Positions 11,294 through 22,859 of a stretch of DNA of 64,000 nucleotides are shown in pieces. Origin of the DNA: Eupeodes corollae (lineage: Eukaryota; Arthropoda; Insecta; Diptera; Syrphidae); the NCBI RefSeq assembly GCF_945859685.1, contig NC_079149.1:38219136-38283135 (forward strand), written 5' to 3'. Every line of letters begins with the position of its first letter. The first letter of the stretch is position 1. The notes under the pieces are model-generated. The model made no database searches. It was given only the letters and a program-made list of their open reading frames with translations, and had not been told where the DNA came from. Both the position numbers and the translations under genes were made by a program.

Positions 11294-12870
11294 TTACTTA
11301 CTTAAGGTGGGGCTACAGTCCGGGATGCACCTGGGCCTAAACCAACATGCGTCTCCAACCAGCTTGGTCCCTAGCTAGCTGTACTCAGTTTCGCACGCTA
11401 AGTTGGTTGAGGTCTTCACGTTCACATAATACGGCAGAAAGGATCTTATATGTAATGTTAAGGAGACTGATGCCTCTATAGTTGGCGCAATTAAGAGGGT
11501 CTCTTTTTATACGTATCGGGAAAACTATGTTGATATTTAAATCATTGGGCATGTTTTCTTCCGACCATATTTTGAAGATGAGTCTGTGCGTGCTCCCTTC
11601 CAAGTCGTTGCCAGCTGCTTTAAATAGTTCGCCAACGATGCCGTCAGCTCTAGCAGCTTTGTTTGACTTCAGTTTAGATATAGCTATCTTCACTGCGTCT
11701 AAGTCGTGTAGGCAAAATTTTTGATCTGAGTCGCCTAGGTTCTATCTCCTTTACAGCGGAATTTGGTTCGTCATCGCCGTTATATAATTTGAAGAAGTGG
11801 TCTTTCCACCTTCCCAACAAAGACTGGCTTTGGTTCGTGGCTGGTACCCTTGGGAGTTTTTTTTTACCTTTTGGTAAAATTTACGAACCTCATTCCTGTT
11901 GTGACATCCCTCTATCTCCTCTATCACGTGCTTTTCGTGCTCTCTTTTTTTTTCCTTCTGAGAAGCCGGTGTTCCTCTCTCCTCTTCTGCTCGTAAAACT
12001 CGATAGCAGCTAGCACTTCGGAGGAGGCATCTCTGAGTAGCAAGGCAATGTCGCCACTGGTTTACAATGCTTAATACAGGCAGCATAGGACTCCTTAAGA
12101 GGCAGCCTCTTGCGATTGTAGCCGTCTGACGTCGAAACTTCTCACAGTACTTCCTTGTTTTGGCTTGGATCGGGATAGCCGTAGCCGTACCTTGGCTACA
12201 ACAAGGTAATGGTGCGAGTCAACTTTGGTTCCTCGGAAAGCTCGGATATCCTGTGTACTGGAGAAGTGTTGTGCGTCGATCGCAATATGGTCAATCTGGG
12301 TTGATCATGAGATTTCCATGTCCCCTATTGGATATTAAGAAGTGTGGACTGCGTACTAGCTACCAGAACGTATCGCTCCCCGGCGAAATCGATCAGCCTG
12401 AATCCGTTGTCGGAGGTGGTGTCGTGCAGGCTGTATCCCCCGATTGTGAAACCAAAGATGTCTTCTCTTCCTAGTTTGGGGTGAAAGCGTTAAAATCTCA
12501 TAAGATGATTTTATTGTCATAGCCAGGGCACTGCTCATAAATATTGTCAAAGAGCTTGAAGAATATGTCTTTGGTGTCTTTATCTTTCTCCTCTTTTGTT
12601 AAGGCACCTTAAATTTTTTACGTGGTCAGGAAGTCACCCCGACGGCACAACCCCCAACCTTGAGGTCCAGATCCTTAGTATAACTCCAAGGAGGGGGAGC
12701 AGGGTAAACCGCTCCTTATAGGCTTTGGCTCCGAATAAGTCATAGAAGCCCTATTGGGTGTTTACTAAGTAGTTCAACCTTACCGGAACTGTAGACGCCA
12801 CTGTTGATTCCATCTCGCGAATTTGTTCGCTGCCGTCTGGATAAGGAAATGTTTGCTGCAACCAATAACT
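11294..12870 (-). mobile_element. RTE-like LINE copy 1, internally deleted
   Basis: Minus-strand reading from about 12590 downward gives an APE-type endonuclease: TEEKDKDTKDIFFKLFDNIY, then the family motif LGDFNA with its glycine codon mutated to TGA (near 12505), IGGYSLHDTTSDNGFRLIDF, and a degenerate DHIAIDARH-like block near 12270. A basic linker follows (KKREHEKHVIEEIEGCHNRN, in the frame 12086-11751). Then comes the start of the reverse transcriptase (AISKLKSNKAARADGI, DPLNCANYRGISLLNITYKI) in 11693-11385. At about 11408 the frame jumps from SAVLCERE straight to LNQLSVRN, a C-terminal block, so the catalytic reverse transcriptase core is missing. The 3' end is the conserved GGTGGGGCTACAGTCCGG block plus a short TTAC-type tail. 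About 12600-12870 is probably 5' untranslated sequence. The RTE assignment is inferred from endonuclease type and tail. Confidence 0.75.
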
Positions 12871-15800
12871 TCAGATAGGGGTTAGAACACAATCTCCAGT
12901 TGAGGTACTAGGCACCCGATGTTCACCGCGGGGAGGTGAGAGTAGGAGGTGATAAACATAGTTGCGTTTCGAGAAAAACCTGTGGGCTCTAGTGTCCTCT
13001 TCAATACATATGTCTACCAGTTGAACATCAAAATGAATTAATTTCTTTTTTATATCACCATGAAACTTCATTTGTCCCAATATAAGTATTTGATGTAATA
13101 ATGTAAAACTATTAAAAATATAAAAACCCTAATAAATCGTTTATTTAATATGTTTGAATTGCTTTTATCGCTTTAAACTATTTTATCTATAAATTGAAAG
13201 TTGATCTCTTAAAATCTAGATTGACTTTAATGAGAAATTTTAGTTTAATTCAATTCTAAATTCAAATCATTAGTCATGTGAAATAAACTCATTTGATGCT
13301 AAAATTATAAACGAAGCGCAAAATTATGAATGGATTAATGTAACACCATTCTGGAAATCTAAGTACAGGTGCATTTATGTCTAAAATTACAACGCACATC
13401 ATTTATAAAACATGTATATTATTTTCCCAAAAACTAATGACTATACACTTGTTGTATACCTATGACAGGATTACCTGTATACCTACCTTTTATTCAGCTT
13501 TCAGGCTTAGTTAAATTATGATTACTGTATGTCAACAAAAACCATTCAGTTATTATTCCCAAAGCTATCCATCTGTAGTTTTGTGAGCCACCATCATCAT
13601 CATGAGGATCCCGGTGAAAACTGGAGGTGGTTTACCTACGTACATAATATTTATATGGATTTATGTAGCGAAAATATAAAACTAATCTCATATATTCTTC
13701 ATTATTCATCCTTTCAAATGCGTTCATTTCCAAAATTCAGGATTCCGAGAAACATAAACAAATTGAATGATGGATTATTCGCATTCAAATGCGCACTATA
13801 TTCGCTCTCAGGATATCCAAGGACATATGTGAGTGGGAGTACTTACATTTACATGATTCAAATCCAAACACAACAACTGTAACTGCAACTGCAACTAAAA
13901 CTATACATGTATGTAGGTATGTGTCAAGCCCACAGATGTGTGCACAGCGTAAAGGGTGCAAAAAAAGTACTTTCATATGAAAAGCGCACCACCTAGTTAG
14001 GGTCTCATCTGTGGATGGAGTTGAAATCTAATGCATCAAATGGCTGAGTTGTAATTAATTATTTTCTACCACATCTCGGCATCAACTGTACATTGTCCCT
14101 ATACTCGAGTAAAGAGTATATGTTGAAATGTGTACTATACAATATGTGTTTGTATTTGTGTTTGAATTGAGCTTCTATATAAAATGCAAACAAAGCACAC
14201 GCGTCCATTCATTAGGCTTGTTTGAATGTCAGTGTGACGTCAGCCTTAATCTTAATTCTGTTTAAAATTTAACGACAATGGGTGTTTTTTTTTTGCATTC
14301 AAACACACATCCATAGGACATCCCTATTATGCACCTCTGCCTCAATCATATGCAATGCACCTCTAAGTCCAGACCATCTGGTAAGGGAACAACGCTCCCA
14401 CTTTAATCAGCCACAATCCACGTAGGCCCAGATGGAAGCAGTATCGCAAACAGTGTATAGGCACATAGTAGGTAGCTTTCTTTCAAGCCCCAATGCCTGT
14501 GACAATTTTTAATCACATTAACCTAAAATCCACCCTAGAGGTTGACCTTGTTTGCAGGTAGTCGAGTGGAAGCAAAGTGCAGAGCTATAGGTTAGGTAAA
14601 ACGATGGCAGCAATGGCAGGGCATGGATGGCGTAGCTTCGTCGTCATATGGCAAGTGATTAAGGTGAAAACCACAACCTAGGTTTTATAGTTGTAGCTTG
14701 TAGCCTGCCAGTGCTAGGACAGCTCATATCATATACATACCTCTATATAGCTGAGAACTGTGTGTCACAGGATTTTCTCGTGTGTCACACACAAAACAAG
14801 GACGTAAAATGTCGGTGATGGTTTAAATGTAGGTTGAAACCCCTTCTACTACATAAAAATAAAGAAAAACAAATAGAACTAAAAAGGGGGCAAAAGTGCA
14901 TCATGTTCAATTTAACGTTATATTTATACCATAGAGTCTCCTTTTATTACATATGGGTATGGGTAGGTCGTAGTTCATACACGTACACTACCTACGAGTA
15001 TATTAAAAGGGAAACCGGACTAGTAGGGAACAAGGAGAACCTGTCCCCTATATAAATCTTTGCCTCTTTTGAGGTTGCCTTTTGAAAAGAAAACTCATCA
15101 TGAGAAGTCAAAATGTTCAAAATACACACACAAACACACATACCTAGATCTGGAAAAAAGCTTCTTTTAAGTATTAAATTTATGCACACACATTGAATAT
15201 TTCATTTTCGGATCAAATTAAAATAAAATATATAAAAAACAAGAATACAAAATTGACTTTTGTCTGGGACTGGGACATCAGGATTTAATTGAAATAAGAA
15301 AATAAAAATATCCTTAGGACATTTTTAAATGTGTATAACTTTTTTTCTTCGTTCTTTTCATGGATAACAAAAATCAATCGCAGACGTTATTATGTGATTT
15401 TTATGGTTCAAAGAATTATTTTTTTGAAGGATATGAATATTGGGTTTGTAAACACAAAAATTGAGATTTAATATTAAAATTGAAAGTTATTTAAAGTTTT
15501 GTTAGGGTGAAAAAAGGTACGGACTTATTGTGTGTGTTGATTGATTTGAAAATTAATTATAATGACCACAAACCAAAAACTACCGGTATATGCGCCGGTG
15601 GTAGATTTATTATGGCCTAAAGGGAACTACAGAAGATTAAAAACAAAATTTATTAATTTAGGGTTTTGAGGTACATGAAAAACTGAACCGACCACACGTA
15701 CAGTTATATATTTAAAATCAATAAAAAAAAATGTTTCTTGAATGACCTCATTTTGTAAATCGTATTGAAAGAATTTATTTTTGTTTTTTTTTGTTACTAG

Positions 15801-15949
15801 TTTTTTAAAAGACATAAGCTGATACGTGAAAGGAATGAAACTCAAATTTTAATAAAGCATACACTGCTGATTTTAGATCCCATAGGCAATTGTATTTTCG
15901 AACATTTTACATGAGGGCAGTTAACTGATTGATATTTCTTAAAGTTTTA
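12871..15949. other. Unique DNA, no recognised gene
   Basis: This stretch has mixed composition with CAT/ATG trinucleotides near 13590, CA-rich runs near 15120-15150 and several short open frames (12871-13080, 13529-13882, 14834-15055, 15627-15845). None matches a family I know, and none has a convincing splice context. The first few dozen bases may still belong to the 5' end of the adjacent LINE. Confidence 0.35.
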
Positions 15950-16480
15950 CAAAATATTAATATTAACATTTAGAGTAAGATACAAATAGTTTAAAGTCAA
16001 TATTTTTGCGAATTCTTAAAATACTCGTGTCCAAAACAATTTTTATAAGTTTTCAGTTGTTTTTATAGGTTTTTTATTTTTGTAAAAAAAATCTCAACTT
16101 GATTTTTAGAAAAAAAAACGTCACTTTTGGTTTAATTAATTATGTTCAGTAGCATTTTTGAATGTCATTATTTTTTCTAAGAAAATTACTTTATGTCAAC
16201 AACAATGTTTTGTATAGAATGAAATAATTTTAAAGTCTTTATTGATTTTGGAGAAAGTAGAGTCAAATATAAGTTTTTACCAATTGCATTAAATATTTAT
16301 TTTTTTCTGGATTGTTCCTTTTTATAAACAAAAACTTTCAATTAGTTATTTCCAAAAATGTTACCACTTGTTAAAAGATATTGGTGCCAAAGGAAAGCTG
16401 TAGATTTGCTTTATGTATGTAAATTATAAGTATTTTAAATATTTGATCTTGAATTAGAAGTAGTAAAAATCAAGGAAGTC
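15950..16480. repeat. Diverged AT-rich units of repeat family A
   Basis: The phrases TTTTATTTTTGTAAAAAAAA, CAACTTGATTTTTAGAAAA, AAGTTTTTACCAATTGC and similar recur at intervals like those in the family A interior at 5160-5800 and 57000-57700. The copy is too diverged to orient or delimit reliably. Confidence 0.4.
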
Positions 16481-16570
16481 GTTGTTACTTGTAGCCGATA
16501 TGGAAACTTTGAATAGAAAATTCAACACCACGTTAACCGGTGGTTTAAGAAAAGTATATGTCCTTACTAA

Positions 16571-17420
16571 TTACTTTTTTGTATTTTGTGCGTGCACTAA
16601 AGGGGTAACCCTTATAATGATTGTACACAGTGCCAAAAATTCGTAAAGGAAGATAGGACTAGAAAAGATAAAAGATGGAACATTGGTTTGGAATGTCTGC
16701 CAATTGAAATAAGTGGGAAATATTGAGCCTTGTAAAGATTTCCACATTCGTGAAGTGCAACTAAAGAAAAAATCCCTGTACTTTACAATACGTCCGAAAT
16801 TGGACTCAAGGATAAGCTGATGGACATTCCTAGCAGTACGGGTATTACGGTTGATTTTTTTAAAGCGAGGAATGCAACTGGCTTTTTCATTAGAGCATTG
16901 TTTATAAAAATAACGATAAAATAATGAAGGGCATGAAACCTTGCAGCGGTGTTTAAGAGAAGCAAATTTCTCGGAAAGAGAATGATCTTCTATCATGTTT
17001 AGAGGTTTCTTTTTGATTCTATCCAAAAGACTCAAGTACGTTATTGGGGCACCAGCCCAAATATAAGAATTAGTTTTTAGTTTTGGACGAATAAAACCTT
17101 TGTGAATTATATCCAGATCAGAAAGGGTAAACAACTTCTTGCATCATCTGTGAAAACCTAAACACTTAGCAGCATTTTTGCCGATGTCAAATATGTGACA
17201 ACTCCACAATAAATGGTTTGTGATGCACATTGCTAGAACTCAAAGCCGTTCAGTCTCTTCGATGCAAGTACGAACAAAGCTTTGGGTTTCGAAGCATTAC
17301 ATTCTAGGCTATTTTTTGTTCTCCATTGGAAAATACTGTCAAGGTAATAATTTTATACGCTGCAGTTGGTAATCTTCATCTGAAAGTTTATTTCTAAGCT
17401 CTCAGAGTTAAAAAAAAAGC
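16571..17420 (-). mobile_element. Jockey-like LINE C-terminal fragment
   Basis: The minus-strand frame 17134-16571 stays open for 187 codons. It reads as the post-catalytic C terminus of a Jockey-like reverse transcriptase: LSDLDIIHKGFIRPKLKTNS, YIWAGAPITYLSLLDRIKKK, a region with FASLKHRCKVSCPSLFYRYF, then SNFGRIVKYRDFFFSCTSRM. Reading upstream to about 17420 continues the same protein in other frames (for example NSLECNASKPKALF near 17310), so the copy extends beyond the open frame. The shared block NFGR-VKYRD-FF also occurs at 27720 and in degenerate form near 11025, so at least three copies of related elements lie here. The 5' part with catalytic motifs is absent. The long open frame suggests a younger insertion than its neighbours. 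Confidence 0.75.
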
Positions 17421-17845
17421 TTTTGTATTTTGACCTCAAAGATTGCTGCAATTTTATTAATCAAACAGTTTTATATAAATTGCGAAAGCAAATGATATTT
17501 TTTACATGGCCAGAAAAGTTATCAGAGTTATTGAAAAGTGACATCAGACCTTTTTTGTGAAGCGTTCAATTCTCTACAAAATACGTAAGAGGTATTATAA
17601 TGCAATTTATCGTTCGTTAGTTATAAAAATCAGAAGAAAAAAATGTTTCCTGTGTTATTCTTATGGGAAATCTAAAAGTGCAGTGCGGACCCCCTAAATA
17701 TTAATATTAAGGACTCATATTTTAAGAGGACTATTTTGGCATGTTAACGAAACTTTTAAGCCTGGTTCCGAGAAAAATAAATAAATGATCAAACTCTTAA
17801 GAAAAGTGGCCATTCTCCTTTATATAAATTTAGTATCAGGTTCTA

Positions 17846-18845
17846 AACGGTGATTTTTTAAGAGCTTGAGAACTTTTTTTTAAAAAAAACGCATAAAATT
17901 TGCAAAATCTCATCTATTCTTTATTTGAAACGTTAGATTGGTCCATGACATTTTCATTTTGAAGATAATTTCGTTTAAATGTTGACCGCGGCTGCGTCTT
18001 AGGTGGTCCATTCGGAAAGTCCAATTTTGGGTAACTTTTTCGAGCATTTCGGCCGGAATAGCCCGAATTTCTTCGGAAATGTTGTCTTCCAAAGCTGGAA
18101 TAGTTGCTGGCTTATTTGTGTAGACTTTATACTTGACGTAGCACCACAAAAAATAGTCTAAAGGCGTCAAAGCGCATGATCTTGGTGGCCAACTTACCGG
18201 TCTATTCCTTGAGATGAATTGTTCTCCGAAGTTTTCCCTCAAAATGGCCATAGAATCGCGAGCTGTGTGGCATGTAGCGCCATCTTGTTGAAACCACATG
18301 TCAACCAAGTTCAGTTCTTCCATTTTTGGCAACAAAAAGTTTGTTAGCATTGAACGATAGCGATCGCCATTCACCGTAACGTTGCGTCCAACAGCATCTT
18401 TGAAAAAATACGGTCCAATGATTCCACCAGCGTACAAACCACACCAAACAGTGCATTTTTCGGGATGCATGGGCAGTTCTTGAACGGCTTCTGGTTGCTC
18501 TTCACTCCAAATGCGGCAATTTTGCTTATTTACGTAGCCATTCAACCAGAAATGAGCCTCATCGCTGAACAAAATTTGTCGATAAAAAAGCGGATTTTCT
18601 GCCAACTTTTCTAGGGCCGTAAACTGAGTGCGAAACTTGGTCACAATCGCATTAATTGTTTGCTCACTTGGTCGATTATGTAGACCATAAATCGGACGTA
18701 AAGCGCGAAACACATTTCGAACCGAACACTGATTTTGGTAATAAAATTCAATGATTTGCAAGCATTGCTCGTTAGTAAGTCTATTCATGATGAAATGTCA
18801 AAGCATACTGAGCATGAAAATCCTAACCTCAAAAAAATCACCCTT
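17846..18845 (-). mobile_element. Mariner-type (DD41D) transposon, internally deleted, both ends present
   Basis: The left end reads AACGGTGATTTTTTAAGAGC from 17846. The right end, reverse-complemented, reads AAGGGTGATTTTTTTGAGG ending at 18845. Both ends directly abut a TA dinucleotide (17844-17845 and 18846-18847), the target duplication expected for the Tc1/mariner group. The element is exactly 1000 bp between the TAs and is almost filled by one minus-strand transposase frame. It lies inside repeat family A-like sequence, since the flank beginning TACAAAATTTAATTGAAGTC at 18851 recurs near 43259 and 57881. The termini look intact, so the copy could in principle still be recognised by a complete transposase made elsewhere. 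That is inference. Confidence 0.88.
17910..18788 (-). CDS. Mariner-family transposase, DD41D type, lacking the second DNA-binding region
   Basis: The frame of 292 codons starts at an ATG at 18788 and has no internal stop. Mariner transposases bind the inverted repeats, cut out the element and insert it at TA sites. Residues 1-57 resemble the first helix-turn-helix (LTNEQCLQIIEFYYQNQ). At about residue 58 the sequence jumps to EKLAENPLFYRQILFSDEAH, so roughly 70 residues usual in full-length relatives (about 340-360 aa), covering the second helix-turn-helix, appear deleted in frame. The catalytic triad is visible: D76 in FSDEAH, D169 in WFQQDGATCHTA, D211 in LTPLDYFLW. Exactly 41 residues separate the last two, which defines the DD41D group known from rosa-type elements. 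Residue 206 is Ala where relatives usually have Asp just before LTPLD. It is probably inactive for terminus binding but possibly an interfering product. Confidence 0.88.
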   Translation of the reverse strand: MNRLTNEQCLQIIEFYYQNQCSVRNVFRALRPIYGLHNRPSEQTINAIVTKFRTQFTALEKLAENPLFYRQILFSDEAHFWLNGYVNKQNCRIWSEEQPEAVQELPMHPEKCTVWCGLYAGGIIGPYFFKDAVGRNVTVNGDRYRSMLTNFLLPKMEELNLVDMWFQQDGATCHTARDSMAILRENFGEQFISRNRPVSWPPRSCALTPLDYFLWCYVKYKVYTNKPATIPALEDNISEEIRAIPAEMLEKVTQNWTFRMDHLRRSRGQHLNEIIFKMKMSWTNLTFQIKNR

Positions 18846-18847
18846 TA

Positions 18848-19115
18848 TAATACAAAATTTAATTGAAGTCGAGAGATATACGAGCTCAACCAAATTTAAA
18901 ACTTTTTTTTCAAATTGCTAGTCCACAAAAAAAAACACCCACTCAATTTTCTTAAAATTCTTTAAGTATATTTTGAAGCTATTATCTGTAAAACAAAATT
19001 TATTTAAAGTCAATATCTCATTTACTTATAGAGATATGACCGAGGATAAAAGGTATCCCGACAGACTTCTCTCTAACAACCTTTAATTTAGATTCTAAGG
19101 ACTTTGAATCAAAAA
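18848..19115 (-). repeat. Repeat family A head, inverted and diverged
   Basis: Read in reverse, this contains the family A head: CCTTAGAATCTAAATTAAAG, a dinucleotide-poor remnant of the GTACG segment, and GACTTTAAATAAATTTTGTT followed by a block ending AAAATTGAGTGGG. The plus strand shows CCCACTCAATTTTCTT at 18939, identical to the phrase at 57950. The mariner element at 17846 is inserted next to or inside this copy. Confidence 0.55.
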
Positions 19116-19149
19116 ATGTAAAATTTTTCATTCATTCGAATTACATTAA

Positions 19150-19570
19150 CTTTCTTTGGAAAGTTAAATATTAACAGTTAATGTCTGCAAGCTTAAAGGA
19201 CTTCTAGGTCACCGTGAATCAGCTTCTCAGCTGGCAATAGTGAAAAAATGTCAGCTGTTGAGAATAAGAAAAACCTCACGTTAATAAATTGCTCGTAGAT
19301 CTATGGAATTAAAAATTCTAAACTTTACATTACACCACATTTTGATGGCTTTTAAAACTCAAATGGACTGAATAAATGAAATGCATTCAAACTTTCCGGA
19401 TTTGTATTTTCAAAGTATCGCCAGTGATGAGGTCCGCTTTTACCATTAAGGCTTATTCAATAAGCAGAATGGGGATCGAAAAGTTGTGGTAACATTTCTT
19501 GGAGAAACAGAAGCAGTATAATCCCTAAAAGCATCAGAAGCCACTTCAGACTCCACAATTGAACTCGGAA
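19150..19570 (+). mobile_element. Degenerate Tc1/mariner transposase remnant (+)
   Basis: The sequence aligns by eye with the inverted copy at 22380-22830. Both contain AAAAAATGTCAGCTGTTGAG, then a block translating as FPDLYFQSIASDEV-RFYH, FNKQNGDRK and FLGETEA. The block LYFQS-SDE-FNKQN corresponds to the first catalytic aspartate region of mariner transposases (normally FSDEAHF..GY.NKQN). Stops and indels interrupt it. This family differs from the DD41D element at 17846, whose equivalent is FSDEAHFWLNGYVNKQN. No termini were identified. Confidence 0.55.
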
Positions 19571-20470
19571 TCTTATAATTTAACACCTAAACAATTTTTT
19601 TAGTTCATGTCAAAGGTAAATTTGATGCCAATATTTCAAAATGCATTCAACACTTTTAAGATGAAACGTATAGACAACACTCAGCTTAAAATTTGCGAAT
19701 TGGCAACCGTAGCCATGGTATCCATTTAAATGATATCGTTTTCCATCCTGATTTCAAAAATATTCATTGACTTATCTTAAAAATACTTCCTTTGCATGTA
19801 ATATAAAAACTATGCCATATATTGGAGAACCCCATCATTCTATTATAAACAAAACTTCACGTCAATTGATGTTACCAATTGGGAAAAATATGATTATAAA
19901 GGTCTAATATATATTGCAGCTTTCATTTAGGTTCTCATAAAGTTTATTTTTCTTTTGGTTATAGAAGACGTGATATGAATTTTGATGTTTGACATGTACT
20001 CAAGAAAATGTCTAGACACTCGTGTCAAATTGAGATATACGAAGATTTATCCAATTTAATGCCTTCGTTTTCTTCTCTCACACTATGATATTAACCAAGA
20101 ATTTTTCACATACACATCTATCACTGTCCCATATTTGATTTCCCAGAATTTTTAGTATCGTAATTCAAATAACCTTGAAAGTGTATGATTTTTCTGGTTT
20201 CAATTTAAATGCTTAAATTTGTTGTAATGATGATTATTTTTAATTAAATTTTAATATTTTAATGAAAGACAAGTACAAAAGCTTTCTCATATGTTTTATG
20301 CTGAAATTTTAAATTCTTATCACATTTAATCAAGTTTAATATGGCATAGACACTATAAAACAATATAGTACCCACTTAGGGCTGTTTTGTATTATAATTC
20401 ACAAGGCCTTATTATAAACATTTTTAATTGGTACGTAAATTCAAACATTATTATGTAGATTAATAAAAGC

Positions 20471-20802
20471 ACAGGGTGTTTTAAATTTTGCATCATTTTG
20501 ATGTTTGTTGATTCTCGTTGGGCGCCATTTAAGAAATATCTTCTTAAGAAATCTTACGAAAAAAAAGCTGATAGTGACTACGAGTCAGTGTTTCCACTAT
20601 ATTTATAGTATTACATCTAAATAACATAATCACTATTCTTCATAATTGTTAAATTTGTGGAAAATTGATAAAATGTCAAGGGACAAAAATATCAATCTCC
20701 TTCTATAAGTGACCTCGAGATATAACATGTAACAAATACATATCTCATCTTGCTATAAGGAAAAAAAAAGATACACAAAAAATAAGGAAACGAACACCCT
20801 GT
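20471..20802. mobile_element. Tentative MITE with 10-bp inverted ends
   Basis: ACAGGGTGTT at 20471-20480 is perfectly inverted as AACACCCTGT at 20793-20802. The 332-bp interior has no open frame of note. ACAGGGTG-type termini are common among short DNA transposons, but I see no target duplication and the inversion does not extend further, so chance pairing cannot be excluded. Confidence 0.35.
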
Positions 20803-22379
20803 TCAAACCCGCATCAACGCGGTTTGGGCCAACAAAATCATTTCTAATTCCACACACTCCCCAGAGAGCAATAAAAACCGCCCCCATCAGCACAAATGGA
20901 CCATAAGTCCCAAATATAATGTTTGCCAAATATTATAACACATGAACACAACATTGAGGTTCTTTAAAAATTCTACCAAAAACAAACCTACCAAAAAAAA
21001 TATATTAAAGATATACGACGCGGCGTATATCTTTCAGTAATACATACATACCATGTACTATGAATCGCTGAGGAAGGACTTCTATACGTATAGAGTCAAG
21101 GACGCAGCCTACATTATAGATATATTACTTTCATAGATATAAAGAGTAGAAAGTCATACGTATGTATTACTAGTAATATTCTAGGACTATATATGTATGT
21201 AAGTGATATAGCAACGCCTCATAGGGCAGCAGCAGGAAACGGAAACGTTCGCCGTCGTCATCATCTTAATACACATATATCTAGAATATGGATGAATGTA
21301 TGTATGTATAATGTATATAAAAATTGCTTCATCTAATCTTGCCATAAATCGCGTTGTTATTTCTTCAAAACATGGCTCATCTCGTAAGGCGGTCGTTAGC
21401 CTGCATAAACTGTGTTTTCGTGCGCTATTGTCTAACAAAATAAACATAAAACATAAGTACAATGTTATGATCCATTTCATGCACTCTCTGCTCTCTTGCT
21501 CTGGATCTCATCGAACATTATTATATTGCTGATGAAATAGGTTATATTAAATTTTGTTTCTAATATTTGATGAGGTACTTGTGGGGGATGATATATTACG
21601 TACGTATTTATATATGAATACGGATGCTAACCGTAGTAATGATACTTGAGTGCACACAGAATACTGAAGACAGCACACATCAGAACAGCACACGGACATT
21701 AATCCATCAATATTTTTACTGCAAAGCTATTGCTATTTTTGTGAGTTTTTATTTTTATTTGATGGTAAGGAGGTGGTGTTCCATTAAATTCACCGCATCA
21801 AATTTATTTTTGATTAGTTTTTTTTCTTTCTTACTTTTTAATGGAGGGATACCAGATTTTCTCAAAATTCATCACAAGGACGAAGTCAAGATGTGGTGTT
21901 TTAAAAAATGTGGCGCATTTTACTCTTTATTGAAAAATACTGAAGCTTTTCTCATAAGTCGAAATGGGTTCTACTCTAAAAATCAAATCAAATGACATCG
22001 TGTTTGATGGTTCAACAACATTTTTCACTTACAATAATAAAAATGTATCTCTAAATCTTAGGTTCTTCATGGGGAAGAGTCTTTGAGATTCTAGAACGTA
22101 ATTGATCGATGATTAAGGCTTTTTCCACATCTTGTTAAAGTTTATAAGATGTGGCTTACTTCTGATTTGTTGTTAAAATGTTTATATCTTTCAATAACTT
22201 GATGCCAAAGATTAAGAATTTACTACGAGAATTTTGAAGAATATCCACTTAAGTTTTGAATTTATTTGTCTGTCAAAAACTCAGTCTTTTCATATGATAA
22301 ATGTTCGAGGTAAGTCATAAGTATCATTTCAAGGAAGACCCTTAAGAGCAAAGAGAATGAAGTTATGTTGAATTGATTC
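20803..22379. other. Unique DNA with TATG/TATA-type simple repeats
   Basis: There are short TATGTATG and ATATAT tracts near 21190-21320 and 21600. Open frames at 21187-21480, 21296-21532 and 21624-21995 encode no recognised domain and overlap one another on both strands. No splice-supported exon was seen. Confidence 0.35.
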
Positions 22380-22830
22380 AATACGATTTTAATGAATTTC
22401 CTAAAGAAGCATGCAGAGGATTCTGATGCTTCTGACGCTTTTAAGGTCTCTAATGATTCTGTTTCTCTAAGAAATATTACTCGGATTTTTCGATCCCGAA
22501 ATGCAACCATTCTGCTTATTGAAGTTGCCTTTATGGTAAAAGTGTACCTCATCATCATTACTGGAACAACTTTGAAAATATAAATAGGGAAAGTTTGAAT
22601 GAATTTCAATTAAACCAATAAGAGGGAAATAAGATCGTTTCTGGTAATCGATGGGCATGAGTTTTAAAAGCCATACAAATATGGTGTAATGTCAAGTTTC
22701 GAATGCCTAATTCCAAAGGACTACGAGCAATTTATTAACGTGGGGTTTTTCTTACTCTCAACAGCTGACATTTTTTCATTAGTTCCACTATTGGTGCTTC
22801 TCGGACTTCAGTCTATAGTTTTGACGCAAA
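22380..22830 (-). mobile_element. Degenerate Tc1/mariner transposase remnant (-), inverted partner of 19150-19570
   Basis: Minus-strand translation gives YLYFQSCSSNDDEVHFYHKG and NFNKQNGCISGSKNPSN. A second frame continues FRDRKIRVIFLRETESLETL. These match the mariner block normally written FSDEAHF..GYFNKQN...ENPRV. The DNA matches the plus-strand copy at 19150 over several hundred bases, including GAAAAAATGTCAGCTGTTGA in reverse near 22765. Two frames must be joined to follow the protein, so it is broken by indels. Catalytic residues beyond the first region are not visible. Confidence 0.6.
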
Positions 22831-22859
22831 ACATTAAAAATGAGGTCGAACATGGTTAT

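Noticed and set aside
11482..11724. Plus-strand open frame of 80 codons
   Set aside because: It is the antisense shadow of the reverse transcriptase segment on the minus strand.
12160..12474. Plus-strand open frame of 104 codons
   Set aside because: It is antisense to the endonuclease region of RTE-like copy 1, whose minus-strand translation gives recognisable family blocks.
14240..14395. Possible small exon between an AG and a GTAAGG near 14385
   Set aside because: Two reading frames stay open across it, neither resembles a known protein, and the acceptor side is weak. Chance explains it.
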